Counted from the stretch's first letter, positions 1 to 9,897 are shown. The stretch: 64,000 nt of DNA from DATFVA01 sp963711455 (GCA_963711455.1 CAVQEH010000006.1:1240001-1304000); one strand, 5' to 3'. Numbers and translations: made by a program. Notes: generated by a model not told the origin, from the letters alone.

Positions 1-464
1 CTCCCTAGCTACCTTTTCCTCTTCAAGCTTACTTCTGCCATAAGTCGTAATCGGATGTGGCTCACCATCTTCAGTTACGGGATTTTCATTAAAAGAAGGT
101 CCCGCCGCGCTCTGACTGCTGACCACGATGAATCTTTTTAAATTATTTTAAATTCGATTGCAGCTTCAAGCAATGTTTTTGTGATTTCCACATTTCCCTT
201 AAAGTATCCTTCAGGTTTTTTTGATTTGACCACGCCCGCAACATGAAAAATATAATCAGCACTATTAAAAGCTTTACGGAGACCATCTTTGTCTGATAAA
301 CCACAATCGAATATTTCTACATCTTTCCCTTCCAACCATTTCAAATTACTTGTCTTCCTGGTAATGCATCTGACTTTATATTTTTTGCTCAATAAAAGAT
401 CAACAAGATGACTTCCCACAAACCCGTTTGCTCCTGTTACTACAGCGATGGGGGGATTTTTCAT
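1..464 (-). pseudogene. Extended SDR, CerR-like NAD(P)-dependent reductase, frameshifted and partial at left edge
   Basis: The first 108 residues hold a Rossmann start with TGANGFVGSHL and a HVAGVV strand, then stop at 138-140. Another frame continues directly with KRFIVVSS and the catalytic YGRSK (YxxxK) up to the window edge, so this is one protein broken by one missing base. The break fits an A-run on the coding strand at 146-149: five A instead of four would give EFKNNLKRFIVVSS. The family is NAD-dependent epimerase/dehydratase. It is divergent from spt, 118 bp away, and beside a GNAT acyltransferase, so a 3-ketoceramide reductase (CerR-like) role is inferred from context. The frameshift may be real or an assembly error in a homopolymer. 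Confidence 0.75.
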
Positions 465-582
465 ACTAAAGTTTATTTGTTTTTATTTTTATTAAATTTT
501 ACATTGAACCGCCAAATTTAAGAAATTATTGTTTTATTCTTAAATTCTATTTATTCTATCAGGTAATACATCAGGAGGTTTT

Positions 583-1776
583 TTGGATCTTTTTAAGAAG
601 TGTTACGACTTCACACGAGCTGATGAAGTAAAAGCATCCGGTCTATATCCATATTTCAGACCAATTGAAGAAAATGAAGGACCAGTTGTTCAGATTGAAG
701 GTCGAAAAGTTATTATGGCAGGCTCGAATAATTATCTCGGTCTAACCGCTCATCCGAAGGTTAAAGAAGCAGCGATAAAAGCAGTTGAAAAATATGGTAC
801 CGGATGTTCAGGTTCGCGTTATCTAACCGGAACCCTCGATCTTCACATTGAACTCGAGGAAAGATTAGCTAAATTTTTTAATAAAGAAGCAGTGCTTCTG
901 TTCAGCACCGGATATCAAACCGGCCAGGGAATTATTCCCACTCTTGTTCAAAGAGGTGATTATGTTATTACGGATAAAGATAATCATGCATGTCTGGTAG
1001 CAGGAACTTTAATGGCAAAAGGGGCAACCGCAGATTTCGTTAGATACAAACACAATGATATGGATGATTTAGAAAGAGTTGTAAAAAAATTGCCTCCCGA
1101 AACCGGGAAATTAATTGTGAGTGATGGAGTTTTTTCAACCGGAGGTGAAATAGTTGATCTTCCGAAGTTGAATAAAATAGCCAAAGAATATGGATGCAGA
1201 ATTTTAATTGATGATGCACATGCTGTTGGTGTAATTGGCAAAAATGGAAAAGGCACAGCAAGTGAATTTAATCTCGAAAATGAAATCGATATGACAATGG
1301 GTACATTCAGCAAAACCTTTGCATCACTCGGTGGGTTTGTTACAGGTGAAGAGAAAGTCATTAATTACATTAAGCATCACTCTCCTGCTTTAATATTCAG
1401 TGCATCACCTACTCCTGCTTCTGTTGCTGCTGCTCTTGCCGCACTCGATATTCTTGAAGCGGAACCGGAACGGGTTGATATGTTAATCCGTAATGCTGCA
1501 AAAATGAGACAGGGATTAAAAGCACTTGGTTTTAATGTTATTGAAGGAAGGACAGCAATCGTTCCGGTAATCGTCGGAGATGATCAGCTTGCTTTCCATA
1601 TGTGGAAAATGTTATATGATGCGGGCGTTTTCGTTAACGTTTTCATTTCTCCCGGCGTACCTCCCGGCAGACAAATGATGAGAACAAGCTATATGGCTAC
1701 ACACGAAGATGAACATCTCGATAAGATTCTGAGTATCTTTGAAGAGACAGGTAAAAAACTTGGTTTAATTAGTTGA
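583..1776 (+). CDS. spt: Serine palmitoyltransferase-type alpha-oxoamine synthase
   Basis: PLP-dependent alpha-oxoamine synthase (fold type I) of 397 residues, the usual length. Visible motifs are the N-terminal SGLYPYFRPIE, GSNNYLGL, the SGSRYLTGTLDLH segment, DDAHAVG and the PLP-lysine region GTFSKTFASLGGF. The GLYPYF start and overall pattern resemble Bacteroidetes serine palmitoyltransferase more than BioF or glycine acetyltransferase. It would condense serine with acyl-CoA or acyl-ACP to 3-ketosphinganine, the first step of sphingolipid synthesis. The start is TTG 583 with AGGAGG at 573-578. It is followed by a terminator and then the acyltransferase gene. Substrate choice (serine, glycine or alanine) cannot be proven from sequence. 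Confidence 0.85.
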   Translation: MDLFKKCYDFTRADEVKASGLYPYFRPIEENEGPVVQIEGRKVIMAGSNNYLGLTAHPKVKEAAIKAVEKYGTGCSGSRYLTGTLDLHIELEERLAKFFNKEAVLLFSTGYQTGQGIIPTLVQRGDYVITDKDNHACLVAGTLMAKGATADFVRYKHNDMDDLERVVKKLPPETGKLIVSDGVFSTGGEIVDLPKLNKIAKEYGCRILIDDAHAVGVIGKNGKGTASEFNLENEIDMTMGTFSKTFASLGGFVTGEEKVINYIKHHSPALIFSASPTPASVAAALAALDILEAEPERVDMLIRNAAKMRQGLKALGFNVIEGRTAIVPVIVGDDQLAFHMWKMLYDAGVFVNVFISPGVPPGRQMMRTSYMATHEDEHLDKILSIFEETGKKLGLIS

Positions 1777-1814
1777 TTAAATATTTTTCCATAATCATAT
1801 AAATAAATTTTATG

Positions 1815-1846
1815 AGCATACCGGCAATGGTATGCTTTTATTTTTT
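1815..1846 (+). terminator. Intrinsic terminator after spt
   Basis: An 8-bp perfect stem AGCATACC/GGTATGCT with loop GGCAAT is followed by a T-rich tract. It lies between spt and the acyltransferase gene, so the latter may need its own promoter or readthrough. Confidence 0.75.
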
Positions 1847-1866
1847 AAACGATACGGGTGGATAAT

Positions 1867-2988
1867 ATGAGCGAAATTAAAATCATCAAAGTTGAAAATC
1901 AGAAGGACCTGATGAGGTTTATAAAATTCCAATGGAAAATCTATGAAGGTGATAATCACTGGGTGCCGCCTTTATTAATGGACAGGAAAAAACTTTTAGA
2001 TAAAAAGAAAAATCCTTTTTATCAGCACGCCGAAGCTGATTTTTTTCTTGCTGAAAAAGATGGGAAACTTGTTGGAAGAATTGCCGCTATTAAAAATGAT
2101 CTGCACAACAAATATCATAATGATAAAGTCGGCTTTTTTGGGTTCTTCGAATGTATTAATGATCAGGCTGTGGCTAATGCGCTTTTTGACACTGCAAAAA
2201 AATGGCTTAAAGATCGCGGGCTTAAAGAAATGCGCGGACCTGCAAACCCATCAAGTAATGATGAGTACGGAATGCTGCTGGAAGGATTTGATGATGAACC
2301 AAGACTCCTGATGACTTATAATCCTAAATATTATCTCGATCTTTGTGATGGTTATGGATTAAAGAAAGCAAAAGATCTTTATGCCTACAAGCTTGAAAAT
2401 AAAAAAGTTCTTACTTCCGATAAAATGAAAAGAGTTGCCGAACTTGCAAAGAAAAGAATCGGATTGGAAATAAAGCAGCTCGATATGAAAGAATTTGATA
2501 AAGAGCTTGATAAGGTGAAGGATGTTTATAACAAAGCCTGGGCTCCTAACTGGGGATTCATCCCTATGACTGAAGAAGAAATAGATGCAATGGCAAAAGA
2601 TTTAAAACCGCTTGTAGAACCTTCATTAGTTCTCTTCGGTGAAGTTAAAGGTAAGATAATTGGTTTTGCTCTGGTAATGCTTGATTATAACCAGGTCTTC
2701 AAAAGTATGAACGGCAAATTATTTCCATTTGGTTTTCTTAAACTATATACTCAAAAGAAAAAAATTACCTGGAGCAGAATCATTACGCTTGGCATAATCC
2801 CTGAATACCAGAAGAAAGGGCTGGATGCAACATTTTATTATGAGATTGTTAAAAGAGCTGAGAAACTCGGTATCTTGCTCGGTGAAGCAAGCTGGGTGCT
2901 TGAAGATAATGATATGATGAACCGTGGTGCCCAGGTTCTGAATGCTGAACTTTATAAGAAATATAGAATTTATGAAATACCAGTTTGA
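1867..2988 (+). CDS. GNAT-fold N-acyltransferase, bacterial ceramide synthase-like
   Basis: About 373 residues, soluble, with a GNAT-like N-terminal part (FFLAEKDGKLVGRIAAI) and a second acyltransferase-like half (FGEVKGKIIGFALVMLDYNQ, then GIIPEYQKKGLDA, which resembles the acyl-CoA binding loop). Bacterial ceramide synthase (bCerS, described in Caulobacter) is also a GNAT-type protein encoded near spt and a reductase. The neighbourhood of spt and a CerR-like SDR supports N-acylation of the long-chain base. ATG 1867 is preferred because GGTGG lies six bases upstream; an in-frame GTG at 1858 would add three residues. Family assignment is from resemblance and context, not from an alignment. 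Confidence 0.65.
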   Translation: MSEIKIIKVENQKDLMRFIKFQWKIYEGDNHWVPPLLMDRKKLLDKKKNPFYQHAEADFFLAEKDGKLVGRIAAIKNDLHNKYHNDKVGFFGFFECINDQAVANALFDTAKKWLKDRGLKEMRGPANPSSNDEYGMLLEGFDDEPRLLMTYNPKYYLDLCDGYGLKKAKDLYAYKLENKKVLTSDKMKRVAELAKKRIGLEIKQLDMKEFDKELDKVKDVYNKAWAPNWGFIPMTEEEIDAMAKDLKPLVEPSLVLFGEVKGKIIGFALVMLDYNQVFKSMNGKLFPFGFLKLYTQKKKITWSRIITLGIIPEYQKKGLDATFYYEIVKRAEKLGILLGEASWVLEDNDMMNRGAQVLNAELYKKYRIYEIPV

Positions 2989-3020
2989 ATTAACGACTTT
3001 AGATCATAGGAATATATGCT

Positions 3021-5009
3021 ATGAAAATTTTGATTTTCATATTTTTATTATTTAGTACAACAATACTTGCTCAATATTCCCAAAGTGACAAACAACTCGC
3101 TGCTACCACTTTTACAAGAAATTTCGATAAGGTAACAACAAAAGAATACCTCACTTCCAATAATGATGAAAAAGTAATTGCCGCTTTGCTGAGTGTAAGT
3201 CTTTCTGAAGATACTGCTTTTGTTCCATCTATCATTTCTTTACCTGTTGAAAAGTTTGGACGTGAAATTTGTTTTGCGCTTGGTCAGTTAGGTCATTGCA
3301 ATACTTCCTCTATTTATTTAAAAAAGCTTTTTAATAGTGATAATACTGATCCATTAATAAATTATTATTCGCTCGTAGCTCTTGGAAAAGTTGCTGATTC
3401 TACTTTTGCAAAAACTTTAATTTCAGACTATGAGAAGGAAGATAATAAATCAAAATTTAACGGGATTTCACTCGCACTCTTTTATTTCTTTTCAAATGGA
3501 AATGTCGCCGCAAAAGATGCGAGGCAGGTACTTGAGAGAGAATTATATTCTTCTTCCTCACGTCAGTTTGAAGCAGCATTCAGCTTATACCGAATAGGAC
3601 CTGTTCCCGAGGAAGAACGATTAATTGTCGGCACACTGAAAAAAATATTGAATGGTAAAGTTTTAAGTGATGTTACGGAAAAACCGGTGGCTTATCTTTT
3701 AGCTTGTCTTCGCAAGCTGCAGTTTTTCCCTGATGATTATGGTTTATTGATGCAATTAAAATCATTAAAGGATTTTCAATCAAGGGTTGAAGCAGTAAAT
3801 GCTTCTGCTTTCTACAATTTTAAAAATCAGGCGGAACTTGATAGTTATCTCCAATATTTAAATGATGAAAATAAAAATATTTCACGGGTTGCAGCAGAAT
3901 CTCTTAAAAACCTTAATTTGAAATCAGAACTGAAAGATTACCTTTATTTGAAGTTAAGCGAGATACTGCACGGTAAAAAGGAAATGGAGAAATATACACA
4001 GGGAGAAATGTTCATTAGCTATTTATCACTTTTCCCTGAAGATTTTAATGATGTTTTTATAAAATTTTTTAATGACAAAATCTATCCCGATTATCTTTAT
4101 AAAATCTGTGCTATATATCCACAATCTAAAGAAGCATTAAAAATTTTAGGTGACAAATATTTCTCAGAAAATCTATCAAACCGAATAACTATCCTGGAAT
4201 CCATATTAAATTTTGATCAGACTAAATATGAGACAAACCGTGTTTTATTTTCAGCATTGAATTCAAAAGAACCATCATTAATCTCTATATCTGCTGAAGG
4301 CATAGATTCAGCATTCATAAAAACATATAAAGATTCACTTCTAAAAATTATAAGCAGACAGGTAGAAAATAATCTTGATAACCCCGACTTCGTCGAAAGC
4401 CTTATGTCTCTTGAAAATCTTTCCGGTAAAATTTCAAATGATTATCAAAAACAGATTTTAGAACTGCTTTCCAATTCAAAACTTTATTCTATAAGAAAAT
4501 TTGTTTCGGGTCTTAACGGAAAATCAATTCTTTCGATTTCCAGGGATATCGATAATTTTAACGATTACTGGAATGAAGCCTTTAGTTACAAAAAAGCAGA
4601 AATAGTAACAGATAAAGGAACATTTATAATTTCATTTCTCCCGGGGTATGCGCCTATATCAGTGGGAAATTTTTGCTTCCTGGCAAAAAAAGGATTCTAT
4701 AATGGAGTAACTTTTCACCGGGTGGTTCCCGGTTTTGTAATTCAGGGTGGGGACCCAACCAGCACAGGATGGGGTGGTCCCGGCCACGAAATTGTTTCCG
4801 AATTTTCGCCAATGGAGTTTAACAAAGGAATTGTAGGAATGGCGAGTGCGGGGAAAGATACTGAAGGTTCACAATGGTTTGTTACTACGGGAAATTATCC
4901 CCACCTTAATGGAAAGTATACCATCTTCGCTGAAGTTTTGAAAGGATTAGATGTAGTGGAAAAGATAAGTCAGGATGACAAAATAATTAAGATTAATCTT
5001 ATCCATTAG
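3021..5009 (+). CDS. Secreted HEAT-repeat protein with C-terminal cyclophilin peptidyl-prolyl isomerase
   Basis: 662 residues. A signal peptide (residues 1-17, cleavage after LAQ) is followed by about 500 residues of helical repeats (for example ALGQLG, LVALGKVAD and AAESLKNL segments) typical of HEAT arrays. Residues about 520-660 form a cyclophilin domain with TFHRVVPGFVIQGGDPTSTG, GPGHEIVSEF, GSQWFVTTG and HLNGKYTIFAEV. The catalytic Arg (FHRV) and the Q of FVIQGG are present. It should act in the periplasm or at the envelope on proline isomerisation of exported proteins, with the HEAT part probably binding a partner. Its 3' end overlaps the convergent downstream gene by 11 bp. Confidence 0.85.
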   Translation: MKILIFIFLLFSTTILAQYSQSDKQLAATTFTRNFDKVTTKEYLTSNNDEKVIAALLSVSLSEDTAFVPSIISLPVEKFGREICFALGQLGHCNTSSIYLKKLFNSDNTDPLINYYSLVALGKVADSTFAKTLISDYEKEDNKSKFNGISLALFYFFSNGNVAAKDARQVLERELYSSSSRQFEAAFSLYRIGPVPEEERLIVGTLKKILNGKVLSDVTEKPVAYLLACLRKLQFFPDDYGLLMQLKSLKDFQSRVEAVNASAFYNFKNQAELDSYLQYLNDENKNISRVAAESLKNLNLKSELKDYLYLKLSEILHGKKEMEKYTQGEMFISYLSLFPEDFNDVFIKFFNDKIYPDYLYKICAIYPQSKEALKILGDKYFSENLSNRITILESILNFDQTKYETNRVLFSALNSKEPSLISISAEGIDSAFIKTYKDSLLKIISRQVENNLDNPDFVESLMSLENLSGKISNDYQKQILELLSNSKLYSIRKFVSGLNGKSILSISRDIDNFNDYWNEAFSYKKAEIVTDKGTFIISFLPGYAPISVGNFCFLAKKGFYNGVTFHRVVPGFVIQGGDPTSTGWGGPGHEIVSEFSPMEFNKGIVGMASAGKDTEGSQWFVTTGNYPHLNGKYTIFAEVLKGLDVVEKISQDDKIIKINLIH

Positions 5010-5880
5010 ACAAAGCCTGATCATATTTAGCGAGATGAGACGGATCTATCTTTTTTAATTTTTCAAATATGGTTTTATCCGGATAGCTTTTCAGTCTGTC
5101 TATGATCTCTCCATACTTTGCGTCAAAGAAAACTTTTAAAAATACCCCTGTCAGGTCAATTTTATTTTTCAAATTAACCAGCGTGTTTACCAGTTTAACA
5201 ATTTGTTTCTGCCCTTCAGCTTTATTCTGCGAATAAATATCTATTCCATAATAGTAACCGTAAATTGCTTCTCTGAGCGAGCGGTACTTTTCATTTAAGA
5301 GATCATCTACCAACCCTGCCCTGCTGTATGAGCTGCTATTCCTGTCCCAACCAGTCTTAAAGTTACTGTTAGCTGCAAGATTAACAATATCAGTTGCCTT
5401 GTTAAAATAAGTTGTACCGCCAAGCTCTTCCCAGCTATCGGCATCAAAACCAATAATAATATATGCATAATAATTCAGCATCCCTGTAATAGGATCGAAC
5501 ACCGATTGATGGCTGTATAACGGCTGACCTTTTAAATATTCAAAGCTCCATTGATTATCATTTATACTTAGCATAAGTGAATTATCTTCAGACTTATAAA
5601 TCTGTCTCTGACTTGTAACTACTATTTGCGCCTGGTAATGAGTTTCATCTGAGGCAGATGTTACAAAAATACTTAGTGCACAGTTTATTTTAGGATACTC
5701 CCAGTTATCACTTGTAAACCTCGTCTCGTTCATATAAGTTTCAATCGCATTACCAAAATCTGTAAGCAGGTCACGATTTTCAACCGGCAGACTTTCTGTG
5801 TTAACTGATACATTACAATTGAGCTCCTGTGCATAAAGCAATGATGTCAATGTTAGAAGAAGACTTAATATTATTTTCAT
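4999..5880 (-). CDS. porD: DUF4835 / PorD-like type IX secretion protein
   Basis: 293 residues with a signal peptide (cleavage near LYAQELNC). The mature start ELNCNVSVNTESL, the segment LKGQPLYSHQSVFDPITGMLNYYAYIIIGFDADS and the SREAIYGYYYGID-like segment match the DUF4835 family, called PorD in Bacteroidetes annotation. The protein is periplasmic or outer-membrane associated with an undefined role in or near type IX secretion. It is convergent with, and overlaps by 11 bp, the HEAT-cyclophilin gene. The name rests on recalled family features. Confidence 0.7.
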   Translation of the reverse strand: MKIILSLLLTLTSLLYAQELNCNVSVNTESLPVENRDLLTDFGNAIETYMNETRFTSDNWEYPKINCALSIFVTSASDETHYQAQIVVTSQRQIYKSEDNSLMLSINDNQWSFEYLKGQPLYSHQSVFDPITGMLNYYAYIIIGFDADSWEELGGTTYFNKATDIVNLAANSNFKTGWDRNSSSYSRAGLVDDLLNEKYRSLREAIYGYYYGIDIYSQNKAEGQKQIVKLVNTLVNLKNKIDLTGVFLKVFFDAKYGEIIDRLKSYPDKTIFEKLKKIDPSHLAKYDQALSNG

Positions 5881-5965
5881 TATATTTTAATATTCTTTTA
5901 AATAATAGTTGATTTAATATAGGAAATTCAATATAATCAAACAATAAAAATAGAGAGCTTTGGGG

Positions 5966-6823
5966 ATGTTAAAGTTTTTACTCAATTTTTTATTGCCGGT
6001 CATTTTCGCAGCGACCATTTTCCCGCAGTATAACCCGGGCGCAAAACAAATCTCTCTTGCAAACTCAGATGTAGCTTTGGTAAATGATGTTTTCTCAATT
6101 TTTACTAATCCTTCAGGGCTTTCTCAAATGGACTGGCGTGAAATTGGCATATATTATTCACCTGCTCCTTTTGGATTTACAGAAATGGCAAACGGGTTCT
6201 TTGCTTACCACGAACCATTTTCTTTTGGTTCTATAGGAATCGGAGGAATGACCTATGGATTTGAATTATACAGGGAAAGCAAGGTTACTGCTGATTTTTC
6301 ATACAACTATATTAATAAATTTTTCGCCGGAATCTCACTTAATTATCATAGTGTATCAATTAAAAAATACGGAAGCACCGGCGCTTTGTATGCAGACATT
6401 GGCGGATTAATTTACTTAACAAATTTTTTTCGTTGGGGATTTTCAGTTCACAATATAAATCAGGCGTCTTTTGGCGATTATGATGACCAGATACCAGTGA
6501 TTCTTAATTCCGGAATGAGCGTAGATATTTTAAACAATTTTTCAATAAATGCTGCAATTGAAAAAGATATACGATACAATGCAAGTGTGTCTGCCGGTCT
6601 TGATTATCAGGTAATAAAATATTTCTCATTGAGGACAGGCTTTTCAAATGAACCGTCAAGATTTACCGGCGGAATAGGAATTCATTATTTATTTCTTGAC
6701 CTTGATTATGCAGTCTTTACTCATCCTGATCTTGGTCTCACCCACCAGGCAGGGCTGATAATTAGTTTTGGTTCAGACGAACCGAGAAAGGACAAAATCA
6801 GAAATTATCTGGGAATAAATTAA
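5966..6823 (+). CDS. PorV/PorQ-like outer-membrane beta-barrel protein
   Basis: About 285 residues. A hydrophobic signal sequence ends near TIFPQ. The mature part begins GAKQISLANSDVALVNDVFSIFTNPSGL, the N-terminal signature of PorV/PorQ-like barrels (UPF0164-type), followed by alternating amphipathic strands. Such proteins act as T9SS shuttles or as fatty-acid-type barrels. The longer reading frame starts at TTG 5960, but ATG 5966 has GAGAG eight bases upstream. Only five bases separate its stop from the next gene, so they form an operon. Confidence 0.7.
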   Translation: MLKFLLNFLLPVIFAATIFPQYNPGAKQISLANSDVALVNDVFSIFTNPSGLSQMDWREIGIYYSPAPFGFTEMANGFFAYHEPFSFGSIGIGGMTYGFELYRESKVTADFSYNYINKFFAGISLNYHSVSIKKYGSTGALYADIGGLIYLTNFFRWGFSVHNINQASFGDYDDQIPVILNSGMSVDILNNFSINAAIEKDIRYNASVSAGLDYQVIKYFSLRTGFSNEPSRFTGGIGIHYLFLDLDYAVFTHPDLGLTHQAGLIISFGSDEPRKDKIRNYLGIN

Positions 6824-6828
6824 GTGGG

Positions 6829-8814
6829 ATGAATATAAAATTCATTACAATAATTTTTATTTTTTCGTATTTATTGTGTTATGCTCAATCTGATACTCTT
6901 CAGTTAGAAACAGAACAGACCATAGAAGACTTACTTGAAGAGCCTGGAGAAGAATCAGATAATTCTGATTTATATGAACTTATTGAATACTACGTGGATC
7001 ACCCTGTTAATATTAATACCGCATCTTTAACTGAACTGAGCGATCTCCCCTACGTTGATATATCAATTGCAAAATTAATAATTGATCATAGAAATAAATA
7101 CGGTGCATTCTTTTCCCCGAATGAACTATATTCAATTTCCGCAATTCCTCAAGATGTTGTGAAAAAATTCCTGCCCTTTATATCAGTGACAAAAATTGCT
7201 CAAACTAATTATGTACCGGATCGAAATTTCTTTTCGGATTTCTCAGTAAAAATGCGGAACAGGGCTCTTAACGATTTACAGCAAAGAAGAGGTTTTAAAG
7301 AAAATAAGTTTATTGGGTCGCCTTATAAAATCTATAACAGGGTAAATGCAAGCTATAATAATATTAATATTGGATTTTTAACCGACAAAGACGCCGGTGA
7401 AAATTCTTTAAATGATTTTTCGTCGGGATACATTAACGTTTCAAACTGGATGAATTTTAATAATATTATTGTCGGAGACTATTTAGTAAAATTTGGCCAG
7501 GGACTTGCTCTTTGGTCTCCGTACGGATTTTCTAAAGGAACAGATGCAGTTTATTCTGTAAAGAAAGTCGCAGGTAATATTAAATCATATTCAAGTGCTA
7601 CAGAAAATAATTTCTTCCGCGGAGCAGCAGCAGAATATAAATGGGAGCAAGTAATATTAACCGGTTTCTATTCAAGAAATTCTTTAGATGCAAATTTAGA
7701 TTCTGAATCAGGATTAATAACCTCTACTCCCTTGGATGGTTTTCATAGAACATCAAATGAATTGATTAAAAGAAAATCGATTTATGAAACTTCCTACGGA
7801 ATAAGTCTGAAATATAGTTTATCAAATCCGCTTTCTTTAGGTTTTTTATACTATAATTCTGAATTTAATCATTCATTTCTACCATCTGATATTTATGATA
7901 TAAAGGGAGATAAGTTCAATTATTATTCAAGTTGCTATGATTTATTTATTTCAAATTTTAACCTGTTTGGTGAAACGGCATTTAATGGAACATCGGTAGC
8001 TTCTTTTAACGGGTTAAAATTTTCAGCCTCACCCGAATTTGTGTATACATTATCAATCCGAAATTATCCCAGAAATTATATTAATCTGCATGGATTTGGG
8101 TTCGGAGAAAGATCCGGAGCATCACAAAACGAGTTTGGAATTTATAATGGCTTCCGTTGGAGAACATCTGCAGGCGTAGTAAATTTTTATTTTGATCAGT
8201 TCAAGTTTCCATATGCCACTTACGATAACCCTCTGCCATCCAAAGGGAATGAATACATGCTCCATTTTTCCACTAAACCTATAAAAGGATTAGAGACTGT
8301 ACTCAGATTCAAACTGGAAAACAAAGAAGTTACCGAAGAAGTTGATTTACAAAATATATTAGTAAAAAGGTTAAAACATTCATACCGGGTAGATTTAATT
8401 TACAACCTTACAAAGCAAGTGAGATTGAAAACCCGAATGGAATATTCCAAATTTTTTATACGGGATGCCGGATTATCTGAAGAAGGTTATCTCCTATTTG
8501 AAGATTTAAGGGTACAACTTTTGAATGAGTTATTAATTTACGGCAGGACGATTTTCTTCAAAACTAATTCTTTTAATTCAGCAATCTATGAATACGAAAA
8601 TGACCTTACAGGGATATTAAGTAACGTTGGGTTGTATGGCGAAGGAGTAAGATTTTATTTTGTGCTCAGATACAAAATTATTAGCAAAGTTTCGGTTTCA
8701 TTTAAATATTCAGAGACTTTTAAACCAAAAGAAAAATCCTTAGGTACAGGTTATTCAGAAATAAATGGGAATATTGATAACAGGATTGGTCTTCAGCTTG
8801 ATTTCAATTTATAG
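6829..8814 (+). CDS. Outer-membrane protein with helix-hairpin-helix (ComEA-like) N-terminus
   Basis: 661 residues. After a signal peptide (cleavage near CYAQ), residues about 60-120 contain HPVNINTASLTELSDLPYVDISIAKLIIDHR followed by a second FFSPNEL/LPFISV element, which is the ComEA-type double HhH fold. The remaining 500 residues are rich in Tyr, Phe and Asn in alternating beta-strand patterns and end in a barrel-like strand (RIGLQLDFNL). Proteins of this layout occur in Bacteroidetes and relatives. DNA binding by the HhH part and a role in DNA uptake are possible but unproven. It lies in an operon behind the PorV-like gene and overlaps the convergent cyclase gene by 11 bp. Confidence 0.65.
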   Translation: MNIKFITIIFIFSYLLCYAQSDTLQLETEQTIEDLLEEPGEESDNSDLYELIEYYVDHPVNINTASLTELSDLPYVDISIAKLIIDHRNKYGAFFSPNELYSISAIPQDVVKKFLPFISVTKIAQTNYVPDRNFFSDFSVKMRNRALNDLQQRRGFKENKFIGSPYKIYNRVNASYNNINIGFLTDKDAGENSLNDFSSGYINVSNWMNFNNIIVGDYLVKFGQGLALWSPYGFSKGTDAVYSVKKVAGNIKSYSSATENNFFRGAAAEYKWEQVILTGFYSRNSLDANLDSESGLITSTPLDGFHRTSNELIKRKSIYETSYGISLKYSLSNPLSLGFLYYNSEFNHSFLPSDIYDIKGDKFNYYSSCYDLFISNFNLFGETAFNGTSVASFNGLKFSASPEFVYTLSIRNYPRNYINLHGFGFGERSGASQNEFGIYNGFRWRTSAGVVNFYFDQFKFPYATYDNPLPSKGNEYMLHFSTKPIKGLETVLRFKLENKEVTEEVDLQNILVKRLKHSYRVDLIYNLTKQVRLKTRMEYSKFFIRDAGLSEEGYLLFEDLRVQLLNELLIYGRTIFFKTNSFNSAIYEYENDLTGILSNVGLYGEGVRFYFVLRYKIISKVSVSFKYSETFKPKEKSLGTGYSEINGNIDNRIGLQLDFNL

Positions 8815-9862
8815 ATTTGTCAACATTCACATAATACATATCAATTTCTCCTTTACCTTTCGCGCTTAATTTTCCCCTGTAAACACAGTCAATTTTATCT
8901 TTTACAAGACAGTATGTTTCTCCCGAGATATTAATTTTCCCGGGTTCACAACCACTTGCCATTCTGCTTGCAATATTAACAGCATCTCCCCAAATGTCGT
9001 ATGTAAATTTTCTCATCCCCACAATACCGGCAACAACAGGACCGGAATGAATGCCAGCTCTCATTTCAAGTTTAATATTTTTCACCCGGTTGTGTTCCAA
9101 TATATAATTTTGCATTTCAGTTGCAGCCTGTAATATTTTCAGGGCGTGATCAGATGTAACATCCGGTAATCCTGCCGCTATCATATATGAATCACCGATA
9201 GTTTTTAATTTTTCAAGATTAAACTTCTGAACAATCCCATCAAAGTTTTCAAAAATTTCATTGAGTTCCTTAAGTAATAAATTAGGTTCGACTTCGGAAG
9301 TAATTAAATCGAATTCACAGAATTCAGTAAAAAGAATAGAAACCTGCTCATAATATCTTGGTTTTACATAACCATTGTTTTTTATCTCGTTTACAATTTC
9401 CTCGGGAAGAATATTTTTTAACAATGAATCTGTTTTTTTCTTTTCTTCTTCAAGTTCCTTTGTTTTTATTTGAAGTTCCTGATCAACCTTATGCTTGTAT
9501 AATGCCATCTCAATGGAAGAATGAAGAGTTCTTTCATCATAAGGCTTTAAAACATAGCCAAATGCATCGGTTCTTTTTGCTTTTTGAAGTGTCTCCTCAT
9601 CAGTGAGAGCCGTTAAATAAACAACGGGTAATCCATATTTCCTGGAAACAATATTTGCTGCTTCAATGCCGGTCATGCTGCCTTCCAGCATAATATCCAT
9701 CATAACCAGATTAGGATTAGAACTTTCAATCAGGTCAAAAATATCTTTCCCCGTTGCTGCTATTCCGACAATATTATAACCAAGCTTTTGCAGTGTGCCA
9801 GATAGATCCAAAGCAATTATTTTTTCGTCTTCCGCAATAAGAATATTAACAATTTCCGCCAT
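8804..9862 (-). CDS. Response regulator with class III nucleotidyl cyclase domain (C2-like)
   Basis: 352 residues. The receiver domain is at 1-120 (EDEK acidic pocket, VMMDIMLEG phospho-Asp, TALTD, VLKPY Lys), then a coiled coil to about 150, then a class III cyclase domain at about 165-345. The purine-binding Lys and second metal Asp are kept in LKTIGDSYM. The specificity Asp and the transition-state Asn and Arg are kept in YDIWGDAVNIASRM. The first metal Asp is replaced by Glu (LFTEFCEF instead of FxD). It follows its paralogue by 35 bp in the same operon. The paralogue lacks the Asn and Arg, so the two may form one composite active site as a heterodimer. Confidence 0.85.
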   Translation of the reverse strand: MAEIVNILIAEDEKIIALDLSGTLQKLGYNIVGIAATGKDIFDLIESSNPNLVMMDIMLEGSMTGIEAANIVSRKYGLPVVYLTALTDEETLQKAKRTDAFGYVLKPYDERTLHSSIEMALYKHKVDQELQIKTKELEEEKKKTDSLLKNILPEEIVNEIKNNGYVKPRYYEQVSILFTEFCEFDLITSEVEPNLLLKELNEIFENFDGIVQKFNLEKLKTIGDSYMIAAGLPDVTSDHALKILQAATEMQNYILEHNRVKNIKLEMRAGIHSGPVVAGIVGMRKFTYDIWGDAVNIASRMASGCEPGKINISGETYCLVKDKIDCVYRGKLSAKGKGEIDMYYVNVDKSIN

Positions 9863-9897
9863 ATAATTCTTTGTGGAGGATAAATGATGTTTTTAGA

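Noticed and set aside
984..1361. Minus-strand 125-codon frame inside spt
   Set aside because: Shadow of a strongly conserved gene on the other strand, no matching family.
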